Shown here in pieces: positions 28,401-36,681 of a stretch of 64,000 nt of DNA. Position numbers and translations under genes: made by a program. Below the pieces are notes generated by a model that worked only from the letters and a program-made list of their open reading frames with translations, did no database searches and was not told the origin of the DNA. Position 1 is the stretch's first letter, and every line of letters begins with the position of its first letter. Source of the stretch: an uncultured Clostridia bacterium (lineage in GTDB: Bacteria; Bacillota; Clostridia; Christensenellales; UBA1242); NCBI GenBank assembly GCA_947624415.1, contig CANQKH010000003.1:59494-123493 (forward strand), given 5' to 3'.

Positions 28401-31400
28401 GTCAACCAGAAATTAAGTCATCAAATTTTGTGAATGTTGAAATTTCCAACGGAGGCGCAACAATAACGCTTACAAGCCAAGCAGTTTGCAAAGGCGACCA
28501 AATGTCTCTCACAATCGGCGGAATGACATTTACATTGGTTGTTGACGTATATTGCAATGCAAAAACTTTATCGATTTCCTACAATGGCACGCAAGTTTCA
28601 AGCATTCAATCGTTAATAAAAGAATTGACATTTACAATATTAAATAATGTTGCCAATTCATACATTAATGTGCTTGTCGGGCCAGAGGGGCATACAAACA
28701 CAGTTTCATATAAACTTATTTCCGGTCAAGATTGTGCCCAGTTAAGCAACGAAAAATTGAAATTCACTGCCAACGGAGTGGCAACTGTTCAGGTCTTAGT
28801 GATTGGTTATGGAGAAGAAACAATATTACAGTCTGAAATAATAATAACCTACATAAGCAAAGCCGAAAATCAAGAAATAGCAGATTTTTCCAGCAATAAC
28901 ACCACCGAACAGAGTATTGTTTTGAATTCTAATGGCGAAGACAAAAAAGAAGGAATTATTGTTTTCAACAAGCCTTTGGAAGCGGAGATAAAATATGAAG
29001 TTGTTAAAGGTGGGGGCATTGTTGAACTTATCAAACCTGATAATGACAATGGAATTTATCGTATAGAGGCTTTGCGTGGTGGCGAGGCAACAATTCAAAT
29101 TACAGCCACACAAAAATCACAAGCAGAAGAGGTTCGCCTCATGTCTGCAAGTGCTGAAGTAAAAGTTTGGACTATTGAGGTATATGTAGATTACGATATC
29201 GAAATAGGTGATATTACTATTTTATTAGGTGGGCAAAATGAAAATGAGTTTAGAACCAGCCTTGACAGTGTAAATTATTCAGTTTCCGTTCAAGATAAAA
29301 ATGGTTCGACAGAAGGGAAAGAGTTATATATTGTATATAACGGACAGGAGATAAAAGCTGATAAATTTAACGATTATGCAAACTCTATAAGTTTCACAGA
29401 TAGAGATTCATATGATATAAGTTTTGAAATTCGTTATAAGGCAGAAATTACTCAAAAGTTTGGCAAGCAGAAAGATAGTATTTTGAGCGTTACTCGAAGA
29501 GTAAGCACATCTAGGGGATTACTTGACAAAGCCCCAACCATTACTTACAATGGTGAAACTTTGACACAGGCGACTAAAAATAACATTAATTTTTCAAACA
29601 TAAGCGAAGATATTGTTTTGACAATAACAAACACCTTTTCGCCAGGAGATTTTGATCTCAAAACTCATTCGCCATCAATCTTGCCTACAAATTATGTTGG
29701 AGTTCAAATTTCTGCAGATGGGCAACAAATAACATTAACAAGCAAAGACAGATGCACAAGCCATGAAATGTCTCTTTCAGTTGGAGGATATACATTTATA
29801 TTAAGCATAAACATAATTTCAAAAGCAGACACAGTCAAGGTAACTTACAATAGAACGTTGGAGTTACAAAGCACGATACAATATAAAAGATTGGTGGATT
29901 CGCTTTCTTTTGGTGTTGTGGCTGAGAGGAAAGATGGCAAGGACATTGACAATAAAAATGTTGAATATAGTTTAGATGATAGTGTATGGTATGGAATAAA
30001 TCTAGTTGATGGTGAAGTAAGCATTCAATTAAATGGTGCTTCAAAAATTTATTTCCGCTCAGAAGATAAAGGTGCAAGAACGGAAATTCAAATAATTAAA
30101 TGCGATTTGTCTTACTTTAACGTTCAACTTAAGACGTCTAGTGGAGCACTTGGACATATAGACAATGTGAGCAGTCAATCAAGTGCCGACTTTGATTTGC
30201 CTTCAAATGCCGATTATTTGACAATAGAAATCTCTATTGCCAGTGAGTTTTTAGGTGGATTTGGTGATGCTTTCGAGCAAATGTTTAAGACCGAAACCGA
30301 ACAAGATTCAAATTGGAAAGTTGACTACTTATCCGCCGCCTGCCAAATCACAATTACTTTCAATAATGAAAAAGAATTTAATCGAATTGTCAAAATTAAA
30401 TATAACACAATAACATTGCAGTTAAATCTCGCTCGTGTTCATATTGAGAGCATTTATTTCACGGGATTTAATATGAAAGAAAAAGGAGATGTTTATCTAG
30501 GATATCAACAAGTTCGAGTTTTTGCAAAACATAGTTACTATAATGGTCAAAAAGTCGACTATTTCAGGATGCCTTTCACGGCATTAAAAAGTCTTACAGA
30601 TGTTAAAACATCGGTATCTCTTGATAATATTACATGGAAGTTGTCAAGATTTGTAGGAGATAAGGTAGACAAGGTTCTGACAATTCAAAAAGGCAAAAAG
30701 GTAACATATGACGGCAAGCAATATACAATAGAACAAGGCAGCAATGGATATGTTCTTAAAGATCAAAGCGGAAATATTGCAAATGGAGTAACATGGGTTG
30801 ATGTTTATAGCGAGCCAGACTATGCAAGAATTTATTTTGGAAATTTTGCAGGGCTTTCAGAAAGTGATGTTCAAAATGATTACTTTGGGGCATTTGACGA
30901 TAAACCTTGGACAAAACCGGCAAAGGTGGTGAATAACAATAGCAACAGAAATTTCGAATATTCTGCAAACGCATTCTCATTTTTGAGAGTGGAAGCTGGC
31001 GACGGGGCAGAAAACGGTATAAACACCCATTTCAACTTTAATGTGCTTGACGATAACACCCTTGTCAATGTGTTTGATGCGGCTGGATATATGGCAAATA
31101 GAAGAATTGTGCTTCACAACAGTCTTTATGGCGATGGCGAACTCAGTGGCGATTTGTTAACTAAAGCAGAAAGCGACGGCTTAATTTTAAATCCTACAGG
31201 CTTAAGTGGATCAAATAATGGAAGCATGACACAAGACATTATATATGGCAATGGCTATCAAGTGAACATAAAAGCACAAAATGATGTGATTACAGATGAT
31301 ATGTTGGATGGCGGAGCGGAAAATAATGGTAATGCAACTCATTTTGGAACGCTTTATAATGTAACATTGAAGGGGAGAAATCCACACACCGACATAGCAC

Positions 31401-32386
31401 CAAAACAAGATAGATTGTATCTTTCTATTGCTGGTGCATATTATTCAGATATTCAGTATTATTCCAAGATGAGCATATCAAATGGAGGAACAATTAAGAA
31501 TACTGTGTTAAGATATGTTGCTAGTGCGGCGTTGCAACTTTACTACGAGGGGACAAGCGCTTACATTGAAAATGTTGTAATTACCGAATGCGTTAAAGGT
31601 TTAACGCTCGAAAATGCGGATGCTAAATCGCAGTATTATTATTTCAAGGGATTCTTTGATGTTTTGAACTATTATAATGTTAATGGGCTTAAAAACGCAA
31701 TAAAAAACTTAAATAAGGGTTCGTTGCTTTCCGGAGGTGTAAGCGACTCACTTTTGCCAGATGATTATGGCGAGTGGTTTGGGAATAAATACAGTTTTGG
31801 CACGCGTGATAGTAGATCAAAAGATATTTATGTCAATATTGCACTGTATAGCAGCAGGTTGGAAAAGAACCTTACGGGAAATGAAGTAAATTATTGGAAT
31901 GGAAGCAATGGGTATACAACGGATTCAAGCAACAGCCAATCAAAACTAAAAATTGGACTATCATTAAATGTTCTTGGTTTAGGTGGATTTACAGGTTGGA
32001 CTTATGATTGTAAAATCAGTGCAGACGGTGGATCAGCAGATATATCTAGAGGGATTTTGGGAAATGTAAAGTCAGCTAAGTATAGTCGTGATATGAGCAA
32101 GTTGTTTGCAGCAGGAGATAACATTCGTCTTCTCTGCCAATATAAAGACTCGGGCGTAAAAAATATCGAGCATATTCAATGGCACATACAAAAAGTATTT
32201 CGTGATCCATCATTGATTAAAGGAAGAGAAGCCGATCATGTTCAAGCACTTAAAAACTCTCTTAATGAAAATGATTGGGATCATACATGGCCAGATGGCT
32301 CAAAACTTAGTGATGCACTTGCCCAGGCTGCAAGTATAAACAAAGTTCTTTCCACAGTAATTTTGCCAAAGAAACAAGAAATTTAA
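22433..32386 (+). CDS. giant repeat-built surface protein with BIG2-like domains
   Basis: 3317 residues, AGGAGG before the ATG. Residues 5-27 are a hydrophobic signal or anchor. About 35-300 holds bacterial Ig-like group 2 units (VTINEEGIITAIGYGSTFVHATS, split by family pattern; LQVSASGNINAKGFGTATITAIS; VATVDGQGNITF). From about residue 500 to 2465 a unit of roughly 410 residues recurs five times, each with KEG-like IVFNTP, GGFSTIQI, W-VNVYVDKP, ING-FRTSL, EVRFEVRY, TIGGKTFTLVVDV and NVLVGPEGHTN landmarks. The last 850 residues are different, with a probable beta-helix part (NGGTIKNTVLRYVASAAL, AYIENVVITECVKGLTLENA). No sortase motif or C-terminal membrane helix is present. It is probably exported and held by its N-terminus. 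The ABC pair upstream is in the same operon. Confidence 0.85.
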   Translation: MKKLMIATIIVLPLILLAILLVSGAIMSMTSFVYVERLEISETSALILEMPDEQNPPTHDLMKEVIIFPLQATNRDLTFSSDNEDIVTINEEGIITAIGYGSTFVHATSKENIAATDVREIIVTDHAAHIIKFDCEIKNEMYQGTTQQLKAVVLPENADDTTYHWESSNENILQVSASGNINAKGFGTATITAISNDNNDIRVSVDITSYPVMTSLEVNTSPLTTSETIVKFPNVTINPNNSGIKLSYKSSNEDVATVDGQGNITFKDAGKVEISVIATDFGGYSIEKTKTIISTCGYYSGRLFSQQTFTVDYDKYANGEILPIEIKSDPVGAYKLIESVTYDIEENVLKFDTNTNKFTFVGPMPQGKDRIKVTVFATVYDAERNVMNEQYEESFTLIVTRKATMVKASYLGEEVSEIRTTQKRFSFLTDSTQGLNTINIWGLPANHTDDWRYEVVSGGDIATLEGGNLTFNSDGTVIVRLSLIRGEERHAQTEISITSVSLKSFEKQIEVNKQEKWVELTSNGETEESGIIFLNTPSGTNLNYSILDDNGVVKLEQDNGIYKIVPLKGGFSTIQIEAIGVARDVQQWIVNVYVDKPVSERNFEIEINGSDAESFRTSLTAFEYSVTASNDSGEMYGKEIYIVVGGVETKVNGLSKNETINFNGKNEIEVRFEVRYAANVVSEYKVDQRTLVSLRRTVSTTNGKLDDAPTIKINGGETLTYGSNNIVFVDLNRTITLEVEKTFNPSDFVLESHKPEIESSNFVDVSIYDDGATIMLTSKAVCKGDQMSLTIGGKTFTLVVDVYCNAESLSISYNSTQVSSIQSLIKELTFTTSKDLIDASHINVLVGPEGHTNTVTYKLISGQDCAQLNNGKLNFNKDGTARVRVLVSGYEEEIILQYEISITYLNSSQNLGIVDFSSNKTTEQDVVLNYVNGNQKEGVIVFNTPLAAEIKYEVVEGDNVVELIQPVDSDGNYRIKALRGGFATIQITATSKSQPEMARLMSVAESEQVWTVNVYVDKPLSTKNLDIKINGSDAESFRTSLENFKYSLSVFDDNGEMEGKEVYIVVDGDGTKVDGLSKEGIVNFEGKNKIEVKFEVRYAENVVNDYKVVETTLISLLRTVITTHGKLDETPEVLYASNPLSAGVENSIVIENVGKTAQLKVVEKFTPTDFDLKLHVKINSTANVEADVSADGTTITLTGLNLCKAEEMTLDIGGKTFKLVVDVNLNATNVNVSYNGVQTTEINTTRETLTFTTQLQQSASQINIKPDPKNSTNTIEYQLFQSDIAELEGNRLHFNSAGTAKVKIILKSSSGEETVSKDITITYTEPKPGEKNIDLTSVTEAYVVLSMIDPSNCDKGIVIFNKQEGATVNYQIESGVGLIEVSQEEERGGNYIITPLKGGFAKIKITASNSGVQTGEWTINVYIDYKLKENDFTITINGKDPENFRTSLESVNYLVNVDNTNGAMEGKKLQALINGIITDISNNYNGQATFTQDEKLEITFKVLYSQELTKDYDVSKESDLISVSKTISSTHGKLDTEPTINIKDGETLNFEGENKIVFADLNETITLEVEKIFNPSDFDLQSHHPTVNSSNFVDVSISEDGSKIMLTSKAVCSGHQMYLTIGGKTFKLVVDIYRNAESLSISYNGTQVSNIQTLIKELTFTISNDISTSLVNVLVGPEGHTNIVSYELISGQDCAQLSNGKLNFNKNGTAKVKIVVSGYENETILEKEISITYIIKYENQEVADFSGNNTTQQNIALDIVGEIQKEGVIVINTPSGTFLQYSILEDSGVVRLEQDNEIYKIVPLKGGFSTIQIEAIGETSDALQWRVNVYVDKPVSERNFDIEINDSNVETFQTSLETFKYAVIVSSNDDEMQGKELYIVVDGVETKIEGLSKNETINFNGKNEIEVRFEVRYAANVVSDYNVDQRALVSVHRTISTTHGKLVDVPSIKINGGETLTYGSNNIVFVDINRSITLEVEKTFNPSDFDLESRQPEIKSSNFVNVEISNGGATITLTSQAVCKGDQMSLTIGGMTFTLVVDVYCNAKTLSISYNGTQVSSIQSLIKELTFTILNNVANSYINVLVGPEGHTNTVSYKLISGQDCAQLSNEKLKFTANGVATVQVLVIGYGEETILQSEIIITYISKAENQEIADFSSNNTTEQSIVLNSNGEDKKEGIIVFNKPLEAEIKYEVVKGGGIVELIKPDNDNGIYRIEALRGGEATIQITATQKSQAEEVRLMSASAEVKVWTIEVYVDYDIEIGDITILLGGQNENEFRTSLDSVNYSVSVQDKNGSTEGKELYIVYNGQEIKADKFNDYANSISFTDRDSYDISFEIRYKAEITQKFGKQKDSILSVTRRVSTSRGLLDKAPTITYNGETLTQATKNNINFSNISEDIVLTITNTFSPGDFDLKTHSPSILPTNYVGVQISADGQQITLTSKDRCTSHEMSLSVGGYTFILSINIISKADTVKVTYNRTLELQSTIQYKRLVDSLSFGVVAERKDGKDIDNKNVEYSLDDSVWYGINLVDGEVSIQLNGASKIYFRSEDKGARTEIQIIKCDLSYFNVQLKTSSGALGHIDNVSSQSSADFDLPSNADYLTIEISIASEFLGGFGDAFEQMFKTETEQDSNWKVDYLSAACQITITFNNEKEFNRIVKIKYNTITLQLNLARVHIESIYFTGFNMKEKGDVYLGYQQVRVFAKHSYYNGQKVDYFRMPFTALKSLTDVKTSVSLDNITWKLSRFVGDKVDKVLTIQKGKKVTYDGKQYTIEQGSNGYVLKDQSGNIANGVTWVDVYSEPDYARIYFGNFAGLSESDVQNDYFGAFDDKPWTKPAKVVNNNSNRNFEYSANAFSFLRVEAGDGAENGINTHFNFNVLDDNTLVNVFDAAGYMANRRIVLHNSLYGDGELSGDLLTKAESDGLILNPTGLSGSNNGSMTQDIIYGNGYQVNIKAQNDVITDDMLDGGAENNGNATHFGTLYNVTLKGRNPHTDIAPKQDRLYLSIAGAYYSDIQYYSKMSISNGGTIKNTVLRYVASAALQLYYEGTSAYIENVVITECVKGLTLENADAKSQYYYFKGFFDVLNYYNVNGLKNAIKNLNKGSLLSGGVSDSLLPDDYGEWFGNKYSFGTRDSRSKDIYVNIALYSSRLEKNLTGNEVNYWNGSNGYTTDSSNSQSKLKIGLSLNVLGLGGFTGWTYDCKISADGGSADISRGILGNVKSAKYSRDMSKLFAAGDNIRLLCQYKDSGVKNIEHIQWHIQKVFRDPSLIKGREADHVQALKNSLNENDWDHTWPDGSKLSDALAQAASINKVLSTVILPKKQEI
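23940..29830 (+). repeat. five tandem in-frame repeats of about 1.22-1.27 kb
   Basis: Anchoring on the W-VNVYVDKP block gives copies at about 24200, 25466, 26686, 27911 and 29175. Copies 1 and 4 share stretches of more than 45 identical bases (around 24120-24170 and 27830-27880, and again near 24400-24480 and 28110-28190), while copy 3 and the last copy are more diverged. This points to recent exchange between particular copies. Confidence 0.85.
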
Positions 32387-32406
32387 AAATAATTTTCTAT
32401 TTGTTA

Positions 32407-32437
32407 TTGACAGTAGCCCTGCGTTGTTTGATATAAA
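32407..32437 (+). promoter_or_regulatory. promoter of the SMI1/KNR4 gene
   Basis: Perfect TTGACA at 32407-32412 with GATATA at 32430 (17-base spacing) or TATAAA at 32432 (19-base spacing), about 30 bases before the ATG. Confidence 0.65.
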
Positions 32438-32464
32438 AGTTGTATTTCAAGGAGACAAGTTAAA

Positions 32465-33046
32465 ATGAACGACATGAAAAAAATAATTTGGAGATTAAAG
32501 TTAAGGGGCTTTCATTTTAAAAAAGGTTTGTCAAATGAAGAATTTGACAAAATTGAAAAAACATATAACTTTCATTTTCCAAAAGAAATTAGAGAATTTC
32601 TTTCTTATGGAATGCCAGTTGGTGATTATTTTCATGATTGGCGAGATTTTAGTGAAGAAAATATTAAAAAAATAAAAGGTTTTCAAGATAGTGTTGAGGA
32701 AGCATTTTTATTTGATTTTGAACACAACGATTTTGCTAATGACTTTAAAGATCAGTTTCCAGAAGCAAAAGACGAAAAAGAATTAGCAAAATGTGTTCTT
32801 GAGTATTTACATAAGAGTCCTAAACTTATTCCATTTTATAGTCATAGATGTTTTTTTGACGGGATGGATGATATGCCCATGGTTTCATTTTGGCAGCCAA
32901 CCGATTCACCTATTTGCGGAATAAATTTTGTAGATTTCATTGAAAGAGAATTTTTTAATAAGAATAGAGAAACATCTAAGGAAGAAGATGATGAAATTGA
33001 AAAAAGAGTTGCAAAAACGGGGATCTGGAAGGACATAATTTTTTGA
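32465..33046 (+). CDS. SMI1/KNR4 (SUKH) family protein
   Basis: 193 residues. The N-terminal part GLSNEEFDKIEKTYNFHFPKEIREFLSYGMPVGDYFHDWRD (residues about 20-60, quoted in pieces by family alignment) has the SMI1/KNR4 pattern of an acidic helix, FP, and L-x2-G-P. SUKH proteins are often immunity proteins against secreted toxins, though others have housekeeping roles. No toxin gene is adjacent. It has its own promoter; a second ATG at 32474 is also possible. Confidence 0.78.
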   Translation: MNDMKKIIWRLKLRGFHFKKGLSNEEFDKIEKTYNFHFPKEIREFLSYGMPVGDYFHDWRDFSEENIKKIKGFQDSVEEAFLFDFEHNDFANDFKDQFPEAKDEKELAKCVLEYLHKSPKLIPFYSHRCFFDGMDDMPMVSFWQPTDSPICGINFVDFIEREFFNKNRETSKEEDDEIEKRVAKTGIWKDIIF

Positions 33047-33216
33047 TTTTCTAAAAATGTTTTTTTAACTAGCCTCAAATGAATATATTGCTAGCAGATA
33101 AAAGAAAAACAAATGAGGTTTTAGTGGCAAGGGCACAAAGATGAATTTTATTTAAAGGGGGAACTTATTAGGCTTTTTGCGAAATCAAACGTCGCACAAT
33201 CCTAATTGTTTGGAAT

Positions 33217-33750
33217 ATGAATAATAAAGTTAAAAAATTGATAGATATAATAACAAAAGGTGTGGAAATTACTGAAAGTGAAGATAATGAGCAATTTTTT
33301 GAAAAAGCCATAATTGAAGCCAATAACCTTGCCACAAGTTTTTTACAAAGGGATTGGCTCAATCTTGTTGACAAACTGCCCATCAAAAAGAGGCAAGAAT
33401 ATAGCAAAATAAAGGATAAAGATTTAAAGTCTATAATCACAAGAGATGTTGCAGCCCATATTTGTATGGAAAATGGTGGTATTTTAGATGTTGTAGTTAA
33501 AAATGCACCCGATGAAATTCTAACTTCTGTTATAGAAAAAATGTTTAAGCTGATTGAAAATGAGGATGACACCTATTTGTTTAGCATTATCTATCGTTCA
33601 CCAGAAGTTGTAAAAAAATTAAGCAACGCAAAAGTTAAAGAAAGGTTGAAGAAACTTTGTTTAACTAGAATATTATTTTCTCCTATAGAAGATAAAAAAC
33701 TTAGAGAGCAAGAACTTAGTTATCTTATGGAATTTAAGAAAGAATTTTGA
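33217..33750 (+). CDS. hypothetical helical protein
   Basis: 177 residues, charged and mainly helical, no membrane segment, no recognised motif. The middle carries a possible repeat of helix pairs (NAPDEILTSVIEKMFKLIEN and YRSPEVVKKLSNAKVKERLKK), suggesting an alpha-solenoid-like fold of the ankyrin/HEAT kind. Shine-Dalgarno is weak (TTGGAAT). It lies between the SMI1 gene and a run of acetyltransferases, each apparently independent. I assign no function. Confidence 0.6.
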   Translation: MNNKVKKLIDIITKGVEITESEDNEQFFEKAIIEANNLATSFLQRDWLNLVDKLPIKKRQEYSKIKDKDLKSIITRDVAAHICMENGGILDVVVKNAPDEILTSVIEKMFKLIENEDDTYLFSIIYRSPEVVKKLSNAKVKERLKKLCLTRILFSPIEDKKLREQELSYLMEFKKEF

Positions 33751-33785
33751 TTTTTTAAAAATTATGAAAAATTAATTGAAGGAAT

Positions 33786-34622
33786 ATGAAAGAAGAAAAA
33801 TATATTTGTAGTATGGGAGGAAAATTGATAAAAATAAATAAGGACAATGCAATATTTAAAAGTAAGGAATTTGAAAAAGACAGGTATAAATTTTTTATTG
33901 CACTAAAAATTTTAGCAGACAATAATTCATGTCTTTACAGCGATGAAAAAAATTTTGTAATTATGCAAATGAATGAAAATTTGCCAATTTGGATATGGGC
34001 AAGAGATGATATAGATTCAAAATGTGTAGATGAGATAATTGTAGCATTGAAAATGCACTTCAATAGGAATTGTAAAATAATTTGCAAGAAAGAATTTTAT
34101 AAATTATTGTTGGATAAAGATATTAATATTAACAGAAAATTGAGTTCTGAAATAGGGACGTTATTTTGTATAAAAACAATTCCACCAAAAATTATTAAAG
34201 GTCATATGGAACTTGCAAAATTAACCGATTTAAGTGTTCTTGCGAGATATTGGTTTAACGATTATGTTGAAATGGAAAACCATAACTATTCACAAGTCCA
34301 AGCAGAAATTGACATGAAAAGCATGATAAATGAAGGCAATTTTTATATTCTAAAAGATGAAAATAATAAAATTGTTTGTATGGCAAGATATACTTGCGTA
34401 AATGATGTTGCGAGTATAAATAAAGTTTATACACCTGTTGAAGAGAGAAGAAAAGGATATTGTTCAAATTTAATTTACAATTTGACTAATATGTTACTAT
34501 CTAATGGCATTACACCGGTTTTATATACAGATACTAATTATATTCCATCAAATAAATCGTATATGAATGTAGGATATGAAAAAAATGGATTGTTGGAAAG
34601 TTTTTATTTAGGAGAGAGTTAA
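33786..34622 (+). CDS. GNAT family acetyltransferase with N-terminal extension
   Basis: 278 residues. The first 135 residues are not recognised. The GNAT fold lies in the C-terminal half: FYILKDENNKIVCMARYT, INKVYTPVEERRKGYCSNLI (motif A, acetyl-CoA pyrophosphate loop near RRKGYC), and GITPVLYTDTNYIPSNKSYMNVGYEKNG. Two-part proteins of this sort usually acetylate small amines. The gene is followed after 32 bases by another GNAT gene. Substrate unknown. Confidence 0.8.
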   Translation: MKEEKYICSMGGKLIKINKDNAIFKSKEFEKDRYKFFIALKILADNNSCLYSDEKNFVIMQMNENLPIWIWARDDIDSKCVDEIIVALKMHFNRNCKIICKKEFYKLLLDKDININRKLSSEIGTLFCIKTIPPKIIKGHMELAKLTDLSVLARYWFNDYVEMENHNYSQVQAEIDMKSMINEGNFYILKDENNKIVCMARYTCVNDVASINKVYTPVEERRKGYCSNLIYNLTNMLLSNGITPVLYTDTNYIPSNKSYMNVGYEKNGLLESFYLGES

Positions 34623-34654
34623 TTGTATATTAGTTTCAACAAAAGAGGCATAAT

Positions 34655-35254
34655 ATGAAGAAAAATTTAGAAATAAAAAGAATTGAGACAGAAAGATTAA
34701 TTTTGCGAGAATGGACACTCGATGATGTAAATGACCAAGTTGAAGGGTTGGGAAATTTTGAAACGGCAAAAAATCTTATAACTCCTTTTCCATATTCAGC
34801 CGATAATTCGATTGGATATATAAAGCATCATTTAAAAAATACCACAAATAATTATGCATTTGCTGTAGAGTTAAAAGAAAATGGAAAAGTTATTGGTGGG
34901 ACAAATTTATTTATATCGAGTGATGAAAATAGTGGTGGAATTTGGATTAATGAGAATTATACAGGGAAGGGCTTTGGCACAGAGTTATGGATTGCACGTG
35001 CCAAATTTGCATTTGAAGAGTTGAAATTAAATGATTTACAGAATGGCTATTTTGAATTTAATAACCGCTCTAAACATATGCAAGAAAAGATAGGATATAA
35101 AATTATTGGAAATTCCATCAAATTTTGTCCTGCGTTAAACCAAGAGGTTAAAGAAATTCTCACAAGATTGACAAGAACTGACTTTTACAGCACACTTCAA
35201 TCCACAAAATTGAAAGAAATATATGATAAGATTAAAATTTTAAAGAGTAGATGA
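34655..35254 (+). CDS. GNAT acetyltransferase, RimJ/RimL type (copy 1)
   Basis: 199 residues. It opens IETERLILREWTLDDVNDQV, the RimJ/RimL start. Motif A is GGIWINENYTGKGFGTELWIARAKFAF, and the AsN-rich motif B is NGYFEFNNRSKHMQEKIGYKI. RimL-type enzymes acetylate N-termini or small molecules. It shares well over half its residues with the gene at 37837, including a C-terminal tail with FCPALN and LKEIYDKI, so the two are duplicates separated by three unrelated genes. Confidence 0.88.
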   Translation: MKKNLEIKRIETERLILREWTLDDVNDQVEGLGNFETAKNLITPFPYSADNSIGYIKHHLKNTTNNYAFAVELKENGKVIGGTNLFISSDENSGGIWINENYTGKGFGTELWIARAKFAFEELKLNDLQNGYFEFNNRSKHMQEKIGYKIIGNSIKFCPALNQEVKEILTRLTRTDFYSTLQSTKLKEIYDKIKILKSR

Positions 35255-35310
35255 TTTATTAGTTTTTCTATAAGAAAAAAAAAGAAGTTTTTAAAAAATA
35301 TAAAAATTAT

Positions 35311-35339
35311 TTGCAAAATATAGATTTATATGGTAAAAT
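35311..35339 (+). promoter_or_regulatory. promoter of the glycosyltransferase-acyltransferase pair
   Basis: TTGCAA at 35311-35316, 17-base spacer, TAAAAT at 35334-35339 with TGG directly before it (extended -10). Confidence 0.7.
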
Positions 35340-35373
35340 ATTTACCTATCATTAATTATTAAAGGATTCGCAA

Positions 35374-36681
35374 ATGATAAATTTAGTTTTAAAGATATAT
35401 TTTGCATTCGCACTTTGTGCATTAATTTTATATATCCCAAGATTATTTGGTTTTATATATGGTTTTAAAAAGTCAAAAACTTTTGTAGCGACTTCAAAAA
35501 GAAAAATTGGAATTATAATCCCTGCCAGAGGAGAAAGTGCTATAATAAGAGACCTTTTCAAATCTATATTGGCACAGGATTATGAAAAATCTTGTTATGA
35601 TATGTTTGTTATTGTCAAGGAGGAGGACGACCCTACAATTGCTATGGCAAAAGAGGTTGGAGCAAGTGTAACTATTGTTCCCGACCAACATTGCAAAGGT
35701 GATGCCCTTGATGGTTTTTTCATGGCACAATCTATGGAAAAACTTGCAAGTTATGATGCATTTGTTATTGTCGATGCAGACGGACTTCTCTCTCCAACTT
35801 ATCTAAGCGAGATAAACAATGCTTTGGAGTCAGATGCAGATATAATAGAAACGCAAAAGATTGCAAAAAATTTTCTTGGTGAAAAAAAGTGCCGTTCATT
35901 ATTTTCCAACTGTTCTGCACTTACATATCCAATTATCGATGAGTTAGGAAATGCATACAGAACAAAAAAGGGAATGCCACTTAACTTGGTTGGTCAAGGA
36001 TTGGTTTTGCGACGATATGTAATAGAAAAGATTGGTGGCTGGCCATATCGAACAATGACTGAGGATTATGAGTTAAAACTTGATAGTTTACTTCGTGGAT
36101 ACAAGTCAATTTATTATCCAAATGCTGTTCTTTATACAGAAGAGGCAAAAAGCCATCGTGAAAATTATGTTCGAAGGGTTCGTTGGCTGACAGGTTATAA
36201 ACAATGTGATTTAAAATATAAAAAGCAAATTAAAAAACAAATAAGAGTTAGGAAAAAAATAACTCGTGGTGAATTTGAATACTTTTTTGGATTGTTTCCA
36301 TATTTTGTATTTCTTGCAGGTGAAGCAATCGCTGTTTTGGCTGGCTTAGGTCTTGCTGCTTATTATTCTATTATGGGCAGTGCATTGTGGATTGTTGCAC
36401 TAAAAAGACTTGTTGCTTTGCCACTTATTATTCTTTATTTGCTATTACATTGCTATAGTGTTTTAGCCCTTATGTCATCTAATCATGCATTTTCAAGTTT
36501 AACTAAAAGAGAATATATAGCCGTTGCTATTTTTAATCCTTTTTATCTGATAGAATATATACCAATATATTTTTCAAGTGCCAGAAAAATACGTAAAAAC
36601 GAGAATATAGAGTGGAAAGCGACAGAAAGAGTTATGCGGAGTGATGATGAAGAAGAAGCGATCAAAGCAGGAAAAGATTGA
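35374..36681 (+). CDS. membrane glycosyltransferase, family 2
   Basis: 435 residues. One N-terminal hydrophobic segment (about 3-27) precedes a GT-A domain: IIPARGESAIIRDLFKSILAQ, FVIVDADG (Asp-x-Asp site near 127-133), GQGLVLRRYVIEKIGGWPYRTMTEDYELKL (acceptor TED motif) and VRRVRWLTGYKQ (the Q/R-x-x-R-W type motif). Two or three membrane spans follow (about 305-330, 335-350 and 355-375). The layout matches processive or lipid-linked GT2 enzymes. It overlaps the acyltransferase gene, suggesting a joint role in a membrane glycolipid or envelope polymer. Confidence 0.88.
   Translation: MINLVLKIYFAFALCALILYIPRLFGFIYGFKKSKTFVATSKRKIGIIIPARGESAIIRDLFKSILAQDYEKSCYDMFVIVKEEDDPTIAMAKEVGASVTIVPDQHCKGDALDGFFMAQSMEKLASYDAFVIVDADGLLSPTYLSEINNALESDADIIETQKIAKNFLGEKKCRSLFSNCSALTYPIIDELGNAYRTKKGMPLNLVGQGLVLRRYVIEKIGGWPYRTMTEDYELKLDSLLRGYKSIYYPNAVLYTEEAKSHRENYVRRVRWLTGYKQCDLKYKKQIKKQIRVRKKITRGEFEYFFGLFPYFVFLAGEAIAVLAGLGLAAYYSIMGSALWIVALKRLVALPLIILYLLLHCYSVLALMSSNHAFSSLTKREYIAVAIFNPFYLIEYIPIYFSSARKIRKNENIEWKATERVMRSDDEEEAIKAGKD

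Noticed and set aside
23940..29830. Possible CRISPR-like or satellite repeat
   Set aside because: The units are about 1.2 kb, in frame and diverged, i.e. protein domain repeats.
32366..32386. LPKKQ near the end of the giant protein as a sortase signal
   Set aside because: No Gly at the fifth place, no membrane helix and no basic tail follow; the protein ends four residues later.
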